Shown: piece after piece, positions 17,013 through 25,467 of the stretch | Position numbering within the stretch: position 1 is the first letter of the stretch | How the letters are laid out: every line of letters starts with the position of its first letter | Translations under genes and position numbers: made by a program | NCBI GenBank assembly: GCA_030428395.1 | Contig: JAUIDW010000020.1 | Span: 1 to 34,816, forward strand | Direction of reading: 5' to 3' | DNA length: 34,816 nucleotides | From: a bacterium | Lineage (GTDB): Bacteria; Planctomycetota; UBA1135; GCA-002686595 | The notes under the pieces: generated by a model | What the model saw: the letters and a program-made list of their open reading frames with translations, nothing else | What the model was told of the DNA's origin: nothing | Databases searched by the model: none

Positions 17013-17031
17013 CTTTCCGACGACCGGAAAG
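17013..17031. repeat. Inverted repeat in the valS / repeat-protein intergenic region
   Basis: CTTTCCG and CGGAAAG form a perfect 7-bp dyad around a five-base centre (ACGAC). It lies about 126 bases before valS and 135 before the plus-strand gene at 17166, in a locally AT-richer stretch that also has two T-rich patches (17066-17071, 17083-17086). It could be a regulator binding site; no known site is recognised. Confidence 0.4.
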
Positions 17032-17165
17032 GAACGCGGGCCCTTCGCGACGCGGGCGGCGAAGCTTTTTCCCCGCGTCCTCTTTTGGCCGTTTCGGGCT
17101 CATTCGCGGCGCCGGGGAGGCCGAAACCGGAGGCGTACCTCTCCCCAGGTATCGAGGCCATCCCC

Positions 17166-18200
17166 ATGGACATCCAATCCGTTCCCGTCTCCTCCCTCCA
17201 CACGCGCGGCGTGCGCTACGCCCCGCCCGAGGTCGCCCGCGGTGGCGACTCGGAGTCGGGCCCCGGCGCCAGCGGCCGCGTGGTGCGCGAGCGCGGCCGC
17301 GCCGCCCTCGCGCGGCTCGGCGACCGCGCCGAGAACGCCCTGCGCGAGGCCGGCAACGCCAACCAGCGCCGGATCCTCTCCGAGCGCATCGGCGCCGCCC
17401 GCGAGTCGCTCGAGGCGCGCATCGCGAACGCGCTCGAGCCCTTCCGCGACCGCCCCGACTCCTCCGGCCGCGTCGCCGGCGAGTCGTCCGGCGCCGCGGG
17501 CTCCGACGCCGCCGCCGGCGAGGCCGCGCGCGGCGGCGACCGCTTCGACCGCCTGCGGGCGCGCCTGGCCGCCGTGATGGCCGAGGGCACCCGCGCGCCG
17601 TTCCGCGACCGCTCCTTCGGGACGGGCGGGACCGGCACCGGCGGGTCCGACGGCGCCGTCGAGCCCTCCGCCGCCAGCGTGGCGGACGCGGTGCGCGTCG
17701 GCGACGGCGAGCCCCGCGGCGACGAGCGCGAGCTCGGTCCCACGGGCGCCCGGCTGCGCGAGCGCGCGTCGGCCGAGCGCAACGCCATCATGCAGCGTCT
17801 CGCGCAGGCCCTCGAGGGCGCCGAGAACCAGAACCAGCGGCGCATCCTGAGCCAGCGCGCCGGCGAACGCCTCGACGCGCTCCAGGAGCGCGTGTCCGGC
17901 GCCATGGCCCGCCTGCGCGGCACGGGCGGCGCGGGCGACGATCCGGCAGGCGACCCGAGCATCGGCGAGGGCCGCGACGGCGACCGCATGCTGCTCGAGC
18001 GCATCGAGGCGGCCCGCAACGGGCTGTTCGACCGCGTGAAGTCCGCGCTCGCCGGCGCCGAGACCGACGCGCAGCACCGCTTCCTGACCGAGGCCTTCGC
18101 CAGCGCCTACGAGGACCTCGAGGCGCGCATCTCCCACGCCCTGCGCGAGGTCGGCATGCTGACCGACTCCGGGGACGAGTCCGGCGAGGCCAAGGCCTAG
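17166..18200 (+). CDS. Unrecognised protein with three copies of an about 50-residue helical repeat
   Basis: The 344-residue product has no signal peptide or membrane segment. Three helical units recur, at about residues 46-96, 198-250 and 279-328. Each shows an AL or AM pair of helices with a central QRRIL-like motif (NQRRILSERI at 66-75, NQRRILSQRA at 223-232, QHRFLTEAFA at 303-312), then a segment ending in LEARIANAL, LQERVSGAM or LEARISHAL. The units are separated by Gly/Ser/Asp-rich linkers of 100 and 30 residues. Between the first two, RFDRLRARLAAVM may be a degenerate remnant. I do not recognise the family. High third-position GC supports real coding. The ATG at 17166 is preceded by GAGG about nine bases upstream. 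A strong GC hairpin follows the stop. Confidence 0.78.
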   Translation: MDIQSVPVSSLHTRGVRYAPPEVARGGDSESGPGASGRVVRERGRAALARLGDRAENALREAGNANQRRILSERIGAARESLEARIANALEPFRDRPDSSGRVAGESSGAAGSDAAAGEAARGGDRFDRLRARLAAVMAEGTRAPFRDRSFGTGGTGTGGSDGAVEPSAASVADAVRVGDGEPRGDERELGPTGARLRERASAERNAIMQRLAQALEGAENQNQRRILSQRAGERLDALQERVSGAMARLRGTGGAGDDPAGDPSIGEGRDGDRMLLERIEAARNGLFDRVKSALAGAETDAQHRFLTEAFASAYEDLEARISHALREVGMLTDSGDESGEAKA

Positions 18201-18230
18201 CAGCCCCGGGCACCGGCCCGGTCGAGAGCA

Positions 18231-18263
18231 CGCGGCGGAGCGGCCCCGGGCCGCCCCGCCGCG
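18231..18263 (+). terminator. Probable terminator hairpin after the repeat-protein gene
   Basis: CGCGGCGG (18231-18238) pairs with CCGCCGCG (18256-18263), and inside it GCGGCC pairs with GGCCGC, with single unpaired A and C at the join. It begins about 30 bases after the stop at 18200. The tail is TCGTCGTCG instead of a T run, so termination strength is uncertain. Confidence 0.55.
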
Positions 18264-18439
18264 TCGTCGTCGCGGGGCGCCCCCTGAGCCCCGCGGCCGC
18301 ACCCGGGGCGCTCCGGACGGATTTCCGGTCGCCGGGCATCCGCCGCGGCGGGCGTCGCGAAGGCAGGGGTGGCGCGGAAGGGTCCGACGAATCCTCCCTC
18401 CACCTCGATGCACGGGGACCCTCCGCGCCCCCCCTCCCC

Positions 18440-18706
18440 GTGGAGCCAGCGATCGTCACCACCCTGCTCGGCCTGGCCTTCCTCGGCACCGTGGTCTTCG
18501 TGCTCGGCACGATGCCCGAGCGGCGCCAGGAAGCGCGCGAGCTGCGCCCCTCGGACTTCGGGGGCCCCCGTCCGGACGCCGACGGCCGCGAGCGCGCTCA
18601 GCGCCTGCCCAGCAGCTCCAGGACGCCCGTCGTCAGGAACGGGCAGTACGTGATCAGGAGCACGCCCACGCCCAGGATCACGAGCGCCGGGACCGCTGCG
18701 CGGTAG
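18440..18706 (+). CDS. Possible small single-pass membrane protein, convergent and overlapping dctQM
   Basis: A GTG-started frame of 88 codons encodes EPAIVTTLLGLAFLGTVVFV followed by LGTMPERRQEARELRPSDFG, that is, one membrane helix then a charged cytoplasmic segment. Third positions are almost all G or C for the first 50 codons, where no other frame makes sense. The last 36 codons run antisense into the 3' end of dctQM (18598 onward) and look random, so the functional part may be just the first half, or the overlap may be real. No Shine-Dalgarno is seen. Function unknown. Confidence 0.45.
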   Translation: MEPAIVTTLLGLAFLGTVVFVLGTMPERRQEARELRPSDFGGPRPDADGRERAQRLPSSSRTPVVRNGQYVIRSTPTPRITSAGTAAR

Positions 18707-20418
18707 ACGCGCGTCAGCGGCTGCTCGAAGCGGTAGGACGCCAGGAACAGGTTCAGGCCGACCGGGGGCGTCAGGTAGCCCAGCTCGAGGTTGGCGACGA
18801 ACACGACGCCGAGGTGCACGGGGTCGACGCCGAACACCTGGGCCAGCGGGACGATCAGCGGCACCACGACCACGGTGGCGGAGAAGATGTCCATCAGGCA
18901 GCCGACCAGCAGCAGGAAGACGTTCAGCGCCAGCAGGAAGGCGAGCCGCGAGCCGATCGAGCCCTGCACCCACTCCACGAGCTGCGCCGGCACCTCGGCG
19001 TCGACCAGGTAGCTCGTCAGCCCCATCGCCACGCACAGGATGATCAGCACGCCGCCGAGCAGGGTCGTGGCCTCGAGCAGGACGCGCGGGAGGTCGCGGA
19101 CGAGCGAGACCTCGCGGTGCACCACCACCTGCACGACGAGCGTGTAGAGTGCGGTGACCGCGGCCGACTCGACCAGGGTCGCGTAGCCGCTGAAGAGCGA
19201 GCCGAGCGCGACGAAGGGCAGCGCCAGCTCGAACCGCGCGCGCCACAGCGACGGGCCCACCTCGGACCAGCGGAAGGTCGTGCGGCCCGCGCCGGTGCGG
19301 CGCCCCTCGCGCAGGCCCCACAGCGCCATCAGGCCGATCAGCAGCAGGCCGGGGAGCATCCCGGCGAGGAACAGGTCCTCGATCGGGACCGACGCGACGA
19401 TGCCGAACAGGATCAGCGGCATCGCCGGCGGCAGCAGCAGGCCCAGGGAGCCCGAGGCGGTCAGGAGGCCCAGGGAGAAGCGCTCGCCGTACCCGTCCGA
19501 GCGCAGGGCCTGCATCAGGAGCGCGCCGAGCGCCAGGATGGTGACGCCCGAGCCGCCCGTGAACACCGTCACGAAGGCGCACAGCAGCGCGCACACGATC
19601 GCCGTGCCGCCGGGCACCCAGCCCACGACGGCGCGGAACACGTCGAGCAGGCGCTGCGCCGCGCGCCCCTCCGCCAGCAGGAAGCCCGCCACGGTGAAGA
19701 GCGGGATCGCCGGAAGGTACGGCGACACCGACAGCCGGTAGGTCTCCACCGGCACGGCGGCGATCGGGACGCCGTCGGACATGAAGAGCAGGAGGGCGAA
19801 GCCCCCCAGCGCGGCGAAGAGCGGCATGCCGGCGGCGCCCGCCGCGAACAGCAGGAGCATCCCGGGCCACGCCGCGCGCTCCTCCAGCACCTCGGGGTGC
19901 TGCCCGAGCAGGACGCCGGCGCCCAGCCCGGCCCAGGCGAGGGCCCGGCCGATCCAGCGTCGCGCTCCCTCGACGCCCTCGCCCGCGCGCCAGGCCAGGC
20001 GCAGGGCCATGACGCCGAAGCCGAGGGGCAGCACGAGCTGGCCGAGCCAGACGGGCAGCCAGGGGACGACCTCGTCCCCGCCCTCGCGCTCGATCAGCAG
20101 CAGGTCGAGGCTGGCGCGCGCGAGCAGCGCGCAGACCGCCGCGGCGGCCGCCGCCGAGAACACGCGCGCGACGTGCTCGACCCGGGTGCCGCGCAGGAAC
20201 TCGCCGGTCGAGAGCGCGAGCAGCTTGCCCTCGCGCGCCGCCAGCGTGGCCCCCAGCAGCGCGAGCCAGAGCGTGGCGTGCTGCGTCAGCGGCGCGGACC
20301 CGGCGATCCCGCCGCCGGTGACCGCCCGGGACACCAGCTCGGCCAGCGGCAGCGCCAGCGTGGCGAGGAGGACGAGCGACGTGATCGTCAGCTCGCCGGC
20401 GCGCAGCAGCCGGGTCAT
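18598..20418 (-). CDS. dctM: TRAP transporter fused small and large permease (DctQ-DctM)
   Basis: The 606-residue product is a membrane protein in which the first about 155 residues, with four hydrophobic segments (from ITSLVLLATLALPLAELVSR), correspond to the small DctQ subunit, and the rest corresponds to the large DctM permease: IPLFTVAGFLLAEG, FVTVFTGGSGVTILALGALL, GLLLPPAMPLILFG and LGYLTPPVGLNLFLASY near the end. Together with the periplasmic binding protein it imports a solute using the sodium or proton gradient. The gene begins 16 bases after dctP, third in the operon tatT-dctP-dctQM. Fusion of Q and M is known in some TRAP systems. The substrate cannot be inferred. Confidence 0.92.
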   Translation of the reverse strand: MTRLLRAGELTITSLVLLATLALPLAELVSRAVTGGGIAGSAPLTQHATLWLALLGATLAAREGKLLALSTGEFLRGTRVEHVARVFSAAAAAAVCALLARASLDLLLIEREGGDEVVPWLPVWLGQLVLPLGFGVMALRLAWRAGEGVEGARRWIGRALAWAGLGAGVLLGQHPEVLEERAAWPGMLLLFAAGAAGMPLFAALGGFALLLFMSDGVPIAAVPVETYRLSVSPYLPAIPLFTVAGFLLAEGRAAQRLLDVFRAVVGWVPGGTAIVCALLCAFVTVFTGGSGVTILALGALLMQALRSDGYGERFSLGLLTASGSLGLLLPPAMPLILFGIVASVPIEDLFLAGMLPGLLLIGLMALWGLREGRRTGAGRTTFRWSEVGPSLWRARFELALPFVALGSLFSGYATLVESAAVTALYTLVVQVVVHREVSLVRDLPRVLLEATTLLGGVLIILCVAMGLTSYLVDAEVPAQLVEWVQGSIGSRLAFLLALNVFLLLVGCLMDIFSATVVVVPLIVPLAQVFGVDPVHLGVVFVANLELGYLTPPVGLNLFLASYRFEQPLTRVYRAAVPALVILGVGVLLITYCPFLTTGVLELLGRR

Positions 20419-20434
20419 CGCTCGCGGCGGCGCC

Positions 20435-21463
20435 TCAGCGCCCGCGGTAGCGCGCGCGCTCGGCCTCGATGCGGTCGGTGAACTCGCGCGGCACGCCCGC
20501 GCCCTTCATGTGCTCGTAGAAGCTGAGGGCCATGGCCGCCCACGGCTCCCGGTCGGAGGCGGCCAGCGAGTGGACCGTCAGCCCGCGCTTCTCCATCTCC
20601 GCGATGGCGTCCTGCTCCTGGCGCGGCACGACCTCGAACAGGTGGGCCTCCATCCGCGCCGCGGCCTCGAGCACCACGCGCCGGTCGGCCTCGTCGATCT
20701 TCGACCACTGCTTCTCGCTGACGACGGTCGCGCCCACCATGCCGAGGATGCGCTCGTCGAGCATGTGCGGCGCCTGCCGGAACCACTGCAGCGAGAGCGA
20801 CGCGAGCGCCGTCGAGGGCATCACGTCGATCATGCCGGTCTGCAGGGCGGTCAGGGCGTCGGTCATCGCCAGGGGCACCGGCTGGAACCCGTTCTTCTTC
20901 CACCACGCCTCCAGCTCCGTGCTGCCCTGCCACACGAACAGCTTGTGGCTGCGGATGTCGTCGATGGTGCGGATCGGGTCGGTGGAGAAGAACCGCACCC
21001 AGCCGGTGTGGCCCCAGTTGAGGAGCACGTACCCGGCCCCGTCCAGGCGCTCGCGGAACATCGGCGTGGTCGCCTCCACGACGTACTCCAGCTCGGCGTC
21101 GTCGGCGAAGAACATCGGGACCTCGAGGGCGCGGAAGGAGTCGTCGAGCTGCGACAGCCCCGAGGTGGTGATCGAGGCGGCGTGGAGCTGCCCGATGCGC
21201 ATCTTCCGGATGATGTCGCGCTCGTCGCCGGCGACGCCCCCCGGGTAGACGCGCACCTGCACCCGTCCGGAGGTCGACTTCTCGACGTCGGCGATCATGC
21301 GCCGCAGGGCCTGGTCCCAGACCGAGCCCTCGGGGAACAGCGTGGCGAGCTTCAGCGTGACCGGCTTGGCCGCCGGCGACGGCGCGCCCGCGGGTGTCGC
21401 GGGGGCCGCGGCGGGCGCCAGGGCGAGGGCCGCGGCGAGGGTCGGGGCGAGCAGCGATCGCAT
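20435..21463 (-). CDS. dctP: TRAP transporter solute-binding protein (DctP family)
   Basis: The 342-residue product has a signal peptide (about residues 1-24, MRSLLAPTLAAALALAPAAA) and a DctP-type periplasmic binding fold: VTLKLATLFPEGSVWDQALR, then VQVRVYPGGVAGDERDIIRK, AASITTSGLSQL, and the conserved region ALTALQTGMIDVMPST, which contributes to the substrate pocket. In DctP proteins an Arg usually contacts a carboxylate of the ligand. Here TatT-associated systems are thought to pass hydrophobic ligands, so the substrate may differ from classic C4-dicarboxylates. AGGAGA lies upstream of the ATG at 21463. The gene sits between tatT (35-base gap) and dctQM. Confidence 0.93.
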   Translation of the reverse strand: MRSLLAPTLAAALALAPAAAPATPAGAPSPAAKPVTLKLATLFPEGSVWDQALRRMIADVEKSTSGRVQVRVYPGGVAGDERDIIRKMRIGQLHAASITTSGLSQLDDSFRALEVPMFFADDAELEYVVEATTPMFRERLDGAGYVLLNWGHTGWVRFFSTDPIRTIDDIRSHKLFVWQGSTELEAWWKKNGFQPVPLAMTDALTALQTGMIDVMPSTALASLSLQWFRQAPHMLDERILGMVGATVVSEKQWSKIDEADRRVVLEAAARMEAHLFEVVPRQEQDAIAEMEKRGLTVHSLAASDREPWAAMALSFYEHMKGAGVPREFTDRIEAERARYRGR

Positions 21464-21498
21464 CGGGACAGTCTCCTGGTGCCGGGGGGGTCTCGGGG

Positions 21499-22476
21499 TC
21501 ACTCGTCGCCTTCCTCGAGGTCCTCGAGGAAGAGGTCGGCTGCGCGCGCGCGCAGCCAGCGGGCGCGGTCCTGCGCCAGGGTGTTCTGCAGGCGCCGCGC
21601 GGGCGCGGCGTCCACGTCCACGGCCAGCGCGGCCTCCAGGGCCCGGTCGAACCCGGCGCGGTCCTGGGCGGGCACGAACAGGCTCGACGCGGCGACCACG
21701 TGCGGGCTGGCGGCGTGGCCGCCGGCGAGCGCGACGGCGCGCCCGTAGTGGAAGCGCGCGCGCTCGGGCGACCCCCCCATCATCTCGGGCAGCGACTCGA
21801 TCGCGATCAGCGCCTCGTGGACCGCCCCCTCGCCCCAGGCCTCGTCCAGGACCAGCGACCGGGCGAGGAGGGCGCGCACCGCGTCGACGTCGGCGACGAC
21901 CTCGGGCCGGTGCAGCCCGACCGAGATGGCCGAGCCCCAGGCGGCGCCGGTCCAGAAGCAGAGCTCGATCTCGTCGGGGCCGATCGCGGCCGCGGCCACG
22001 TCCGGCTCGGACCGCAGGCGCTCGCCGAGGCCGGGGTGGCGCAGCTCGAGGCCTCGCAGCCCGTAGTCGCGGGCCCGCAGGTAGAGCCGCAGCGCCCGGT
22101 CGCGGGTGGCGAGGTACGCCTCGTAGTCGACGTCCTCGAGCGCGCGCGCGTCGGCCTCGACGAAGCCGGCCGTGTACTGCGTGAACCCGCTGGCGGTGGC
22201 CCGCAGCAGGTCCGCGTCGTCCGGCGACTCCACGACGAGGGCCTCCATGGTCTTCAGCGCGAACGGCAGGGCCTCGCGCACGAGCTGGGGATCGTCGTCG
22301 GAGGCGAACACGTCGCCGCCGGAGGTCAGCGCGCCGGCCAGAGTGTCGACCGCGAGCGAGCGCAGCGTGCAACCCGCCAGCGCACCGGCCAGGGCCGCGG
22401 CCAGGACCGCGAGCCGCGCCGGGCGGCGCCGGGGGCGGGCTGTGCGCGGGGACGATCGGCCGGGGAGCGGGAGCAT
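21499..22476 (-). CDS. tatT: TRAP-associated TatT-family lipoprotein
   Basis: The 325-residue product has a long basic N-terminus and a signal ending ALAGC (lipobox Cys36), so it is a periplasmic lipoprotein. The mature part is all-helical with the order seen in the TatT component of TRAP transporters (TPAT systems, characterised in Treponema): LVREALPFALKTMEALVVES, ATASGFTQYTAGFVEADA, then FWTGAAWGSAISVG and, later, MMGGSPERARFHYGRAVALA. In that system a trimer of TPR-like subunits binds the DctP protein and may shuttle hydrophobic ligands. Its position as first gene of the operon, followed by dctP and dctQM, strongly supports the assignment. Confidence 0.88.
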   Translation of the reverse strand: MLPLPGRSSPRTARPRRRPARLAVLAAALAGALAGCTLRSLAVDTLAGALTSGGDVFASDDDPQLVREALPFALKTMEALVVESPDDADLLRATASGFTQYTAGFVEADARALEDVDYEAYLATRDRALRLYLRARDYGLRGLELRHPGLGERLRSEPDVAAAAIGPDEIELCFWTGAAWGSAISVGLHRPEVVADVDAVRALLARSLVLDEAWGEGAVHEALIAIESLPEMMGGSPERARFHYGRAVALAGGHAASPHVVAASSLFVPAQDRAGFDRALEAALAVDVDAAPARRLQNTLAQDRARWLRARAADLFLEDLEEGDE

Positions 22477-22587
22477 GGGGGCCGGCGCCTCGGGCGGCGC
22501 CGCGGGCCGGTAGCCTAGCCCCCGCCCCCGGCGCGCTCACGCCGAAAGGGGGCATCCGCGCGCCCCGCGGCCGTCTTGGTCGTTCCT

Positions 22588-23541
22588 TCACGGACGCGCC
22601 GCGCCGCCGTCCGACGGCTCGCCCAGCTCGTCCTCGGGCGCGCGCAGCGGCGTGCGCAGCGCCGAGCGCGCCCGGGAGGAGTCCAGCGAGACGTCCGGCG
22701 GTCGGTCCGCCATGCCCGCGTCCGCGCGGGCGCAGGGCTCGAGCGCCTCCTCGGGCCGCTCGACGCCGGCGGCGCGCAGCACCTCGAGGCCGAGCTCGAA
22801 GCGCGACAGGCGCCGCGGCCCGCCCACGTGCAGCAGGCCGGCCAGATCGACGCCGACGAGCTCCGCCAGCGCCGCTCCCGCGTTGCGCACTGACAGGGGC
22901 GTGCGCCACTCGTCGAGGAACAGCCGCGGCCGGCGCCCCCGGTCGAGCGCGGCGAGCACGGCGTCCGAGGCTCCCAGGCCGCGGCCGGCGGAGTCGCCGT
23001 ACAGCAGCGGCAGGCGCGCGACCAGCGCCCGCGGGTCGCCGCGCGCGACGTGCACCTCGCCCTCCGCCTTCGAGACGCCGTACAGGGAGGCCGGCTCCGC
23101 GGGCGCGTCCTCGTCGTACCCGCCGGGCGGCGCGAGCCCGCCGAACACGAGGTCGGTCGACACGTGCACCAGCCGCGCGCCGCGGCGCGCGCTCCACGCC
23201 GCGAGCTCGCGCGGCACCAGCGCGTTCAGGCGGCGCGCGCGCAACGGCTCGCGCTCGCAGGCGTCGATGCGCGACAGCGCCGCGGCGTTGACGATCGCGC
23301 GCGGCTGCAGCTCGTCGAGCAGCGCGGCCAGCGCCTCCGGCTCCTCGAGGTCCACCGCCACCGGGCGGACCGCGCGCGCGGCCGCGCCGGCGCCGAGGCG
23401 CTCGAGCAGCGGCTCGACGGCGGGATCGCGGCTGGCGGCCACGACCGGTCCCGCGGCGGCGAGCGCGGCGAGCGCGTGGGGGCCGAGGAACCCGCTGGCG
23501 CCCAGCACGAGGACCGGGCCGGAGGGCGGGGAGGCGGTCAT
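22588..23541 (-). CDS. RmlD-like SDR reductase (dTDP-4-dehydrorhamnose reductase family)
   Basis: The 317-residue product is an extended short-chain dehydrogenase: NAD(P)-binding GASGFLG at residues 14-20, AIVNAAALSRIDACE (82-96) and HVSTDLVFGG (126-135), which match the RmlD pattern, and the catalytic YGVSK at 154-158. RmlD-family enzymes reduce dTDP-4-keto sugars or act in methionine adenosyltransferase complexes. No other rml gene is adjacent, so the substrate is uncertain; a cell-surface sugar role is plausible given kdsA and the GT39-like gene nearby. The ATG at 23541 begins just before the Rossmann fold. It is divergent from the lipid kinase gene across about 110 bases. Confidence 0.85.
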   Translation of the reverse strand: MTASPPSGPVLVLGASGFLGPHALAALAAAGPVVAASRDPAVEPLLERLGAGAAARAVRPVAVDLEEPEALAALLDELQPRAIVNAAALSRIDACEREPLRARRLNALVPRELAAWSARRGARLVHVSTDLVFGGLAPPGGYDEDAPAEPASLYGVSKAEGEVHVARGDPRALVARLPLLYGDSAGRGLGASDAVLAALDRGRRPRLFLDEWRTPLSVRNAGAALAELVGVDLAGLLHVGGPRRLSRFELGLEVLRAAGVERPEEALEPCARADAGMADRPPDVSLDSSRARSALRTPLRAPEDELGEPSDGGAARP

Positions 23542-23652
23542 CGCGCGCAGGGTACCGCGGCCCGGGCGCCAGGGGCCGCCGCGCCGCGCGTTCCGCCGGC
23601 CCGCGAGCCGCCGCGGTGCGGGCCCTCGCCGCGCGGCGGTATCCTGGCGTCG

Positions 23653-24603
23653 ATGGTCGAGGCGGTCGCAGCCGGCGGTGGGCCGGCGGGGGGAGAGCCG
23701 GCGGGCCTCGCGCTGTACCGGCGCGTGGCGATCGTGGCGAACCCCATCGCGGGGCGCGGCCGCGGCGAGGCCATCGGCGCCGCGATCGAGCGGGGCCTGC
23801 GCGAGCGCGGCGCCCGGGCGCACCTGCACCTGACGCGCGGCCGCGGGGACGGCACCGCGCACGTGCGCGGCCTGGAGACGCGCCCCGACGCGATCGTCTG
23901 CGTCGGCGGCGACGGCACGCTGCGCGAGGTGCTCGAGGGCCTGCCCGACCCGGCGCTGCCCGTGGTCCCGGTGCCGCTGGGGACCGCCAACGTGATGGCG
24001 CGCGAGCTGGGCCTGCCGCGGGACGCGCAGGCCGCGCTCGCGACGCTGGCGGCTGGGCGCGAGCAGGCGCTCGACGTGGCCCGCGTCGACGGGCGCCTCT
24101 CGATGCTCGTCACCGGCGTCGGCCTCGACGCCGAGATCGTGCGCTCGCTCGAGGCGCGCCGGCGCGGGCCCATCACGCGCGCGCACTACCTCGCCGCGAC
24201 GCTGCGCGTGCTGCCGGGGTACCGCCCGCCGCGCCTGCGCGTCGCCGTGGACGACCGCGCGCTCGAGGGGACCTTCGGGCTCGTGCTCGCCAGCAACGCG
24301 CCTTCCTACGCGGGCCTGCTGCGCCTGGCGGAGGACGCCCGCATCGACGACGGTCGCTTCGAGGTGTACGCGGTGCGGGACGCGCGACCCGCGGCCCTCG
24401 TCGGCGCCCTGGCGCGGGGCACGCTGGTCGGGCTGGCGAGCTGCGAGGTCCACCGCGTGCGGCGCCTGCGCGTGGAGAGCGACGAGCCCGTGCCCTACCA
24501 GGTGGACGGGGACCTGGCCGGGGAGACCCCCGTTGCATTCGCCGTCGAGGACCAGCAGTATCGCCTGATCGTCCCCCGCACGACCCCGGAGCCTGGCCCG
24601 TGA
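23653..24603 (+). CDS. Diacylglycerol kinase-family lipid kinase (YegS/DgkB type)
   Basis: The 316-residue product has the DAGK catalytic domain: RVAIVANPIAGRGRG (24-38), the nucleotide-binding IVCVGGDGTLREV with GGDGT at 85-89, VVPVPLGTANVMARELGLP, and a C-terminal beta domain ending in PVPYQVDGDLAGETPV, typical of YegS/DgkB proteins. These kinases phosphorylate diacylglycerol or related lipids at the membrane surface. The first about 20 residues are Gly/Ala-rich and may not be part of the fold. Its stop overlaps the GTG start of kdsA (GTGA), so the two are translationally coupled. Confidence 0.9.
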   Translation: MVEAVAAGGGPAGGEPAGLALYRRVAIVANPIAGRGRGEAIGAAIERGLRERGARAHLHLTRGRGDGTAHVRGLETRPDAIVCVGGDGTLREVLEGLPDPALPVVPVPLGTANVMARELGLPRDAQAALATLAAGREQALDVARVDGRLSMLVTGVGLDAEIVRSLEARRRGPITRAHYLAATLRVLPGYRPPRLRVAVDDRALEGTFGLVLASNAPSYAGLLRLAEDARIDDGRFEVYAVRDARPAALVGALARGTLVGLASCEVHRVRRLRVESDEPVPYQVDGDLAGETPVAFAVEDQQYRLIVPRTTPEPGP

Positions 24604-25457
24604 CCGCCGCCCCGACCGAACGACCCACCGTCAACATCGCGGGCCGGCGCCTCGGCGGCGGTCGCCCGTTCCTGTTCGCCGGACCCTGCGTCCTCGAGGA
24701 CCCCGAGCTCGTGCACGGCGTGGCCGGCCGCCTGGCCGCCATCGCCGCGGCGCGCGACCTCCCGCTGGTCTTCAAGTCGAGCTTCGACAAGGCCAACCGC
24801 TCCTCGGCCGGGGCCTTCCGCGGCCCGGGCCTCCAGCACGGGCTCGAGCTGCTCGCCGAGGTGCGCGAGCGCCACGGGCTGCCGATCGTCACCGACGTCC
24901 ACACCGTCGAGCAGTGCGCGCCGGCGGCCGAGGTGGCGGACGTGCTGCAGATCCCGGCGTTCCTCTGCCGCCAGACCGACCTGCTCGTCGCGGCGGCCCG
25001 GACCGGCAAGGCGGTCAACGTCAAGAAGGGGCAGTTCCTGGCGCCCTGGGACATGGGCAACGTCGTCGCGAAGTGCCTCGAGGCGGGCAACCCCGAGGTG
25101 CTCGTCACCGAGCGCGGCACGAGCTTCGGCTACGGGCGCCTGGTCGTGGACATGACCGGCTTCGCGCACCTCGCGGCCACGGGGCGGCCGGTCGTGTTCG
25201 ACGCCACGCACTCGGTGCAGCGCCCCGGCGGCCTGGGCACGGCCACGGGCGGCGACCGCACCGAGGTCCCCGCGCTCGCCCGCGCCGCGGTGGCGACGGG
25301 GTTCGTCGACGGGCTCTTCTTCGAGGTGCACCCCGACCCCGACCACGCCCCGTCGGACGGTCCCAACATGGTGCGCCTGGACGACTTCGAGGACGTGATC
25401 GACGGCGTGCTGGCGGTGCACCGCGCCGCGCGCCGCGGCGGCGCCCCGCCGCCCTGA
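24600..25457 (+). CDS. kdsA: 3-deoxy-8-phosphooctulonate synthase, metal-dependent class
   Basis: The 285-residue enzyme condenses phosphoenolpyruvate with arabinose 5-phosphate to make KDO-8-phosphate, the precursor of the inner-core sugar of lipopolysaccharide. The family signatures are clear: FLFAGPCVLED, VFKSSFDKANRSS, GLPIVTDVH, NVKKGQFLAPWDM and VFDATHSVQRPGG. All four metal ligands of the metal-dependent class are present: Cys30 (the non-metal class has Asn there), His204, Glu242 and Asp253. Hence a metal enzyme is predicted, and an outer membrane with KDO is implied. The start is GTG at 24600, overlapping the preceding stop. The Ser/Thr kinase gene begins 10 bases after its stop. Confidence 0.95.
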   Translation: MTAAPTERPTVNIAGRRLGGGRPFLFAGPCVLEDPELVHGVAGRLAAIAAARDLPLVFKSSFDKANRSSAGAFRGPGLQHGLELLAEVRERHGLPIVTDVHTVEQCAPAAEVADVLQIPAFLCRQTDLLVAAARTGKAVNVKKGQFLAPWDMGNVVAKCLEAGNPEVLVTERGTSFGYGRLVVDMTGFAHLAATGRPVVFDATHSVQRPGGLGTATGGDRTEVPALARAAVATGFVDGLFFEVHPDPDHAPSDGPNMVRLDDFEDVIDGVLAVHRAARRGGAPPP

Positions 25458-25467
25458 GGACGGACCG

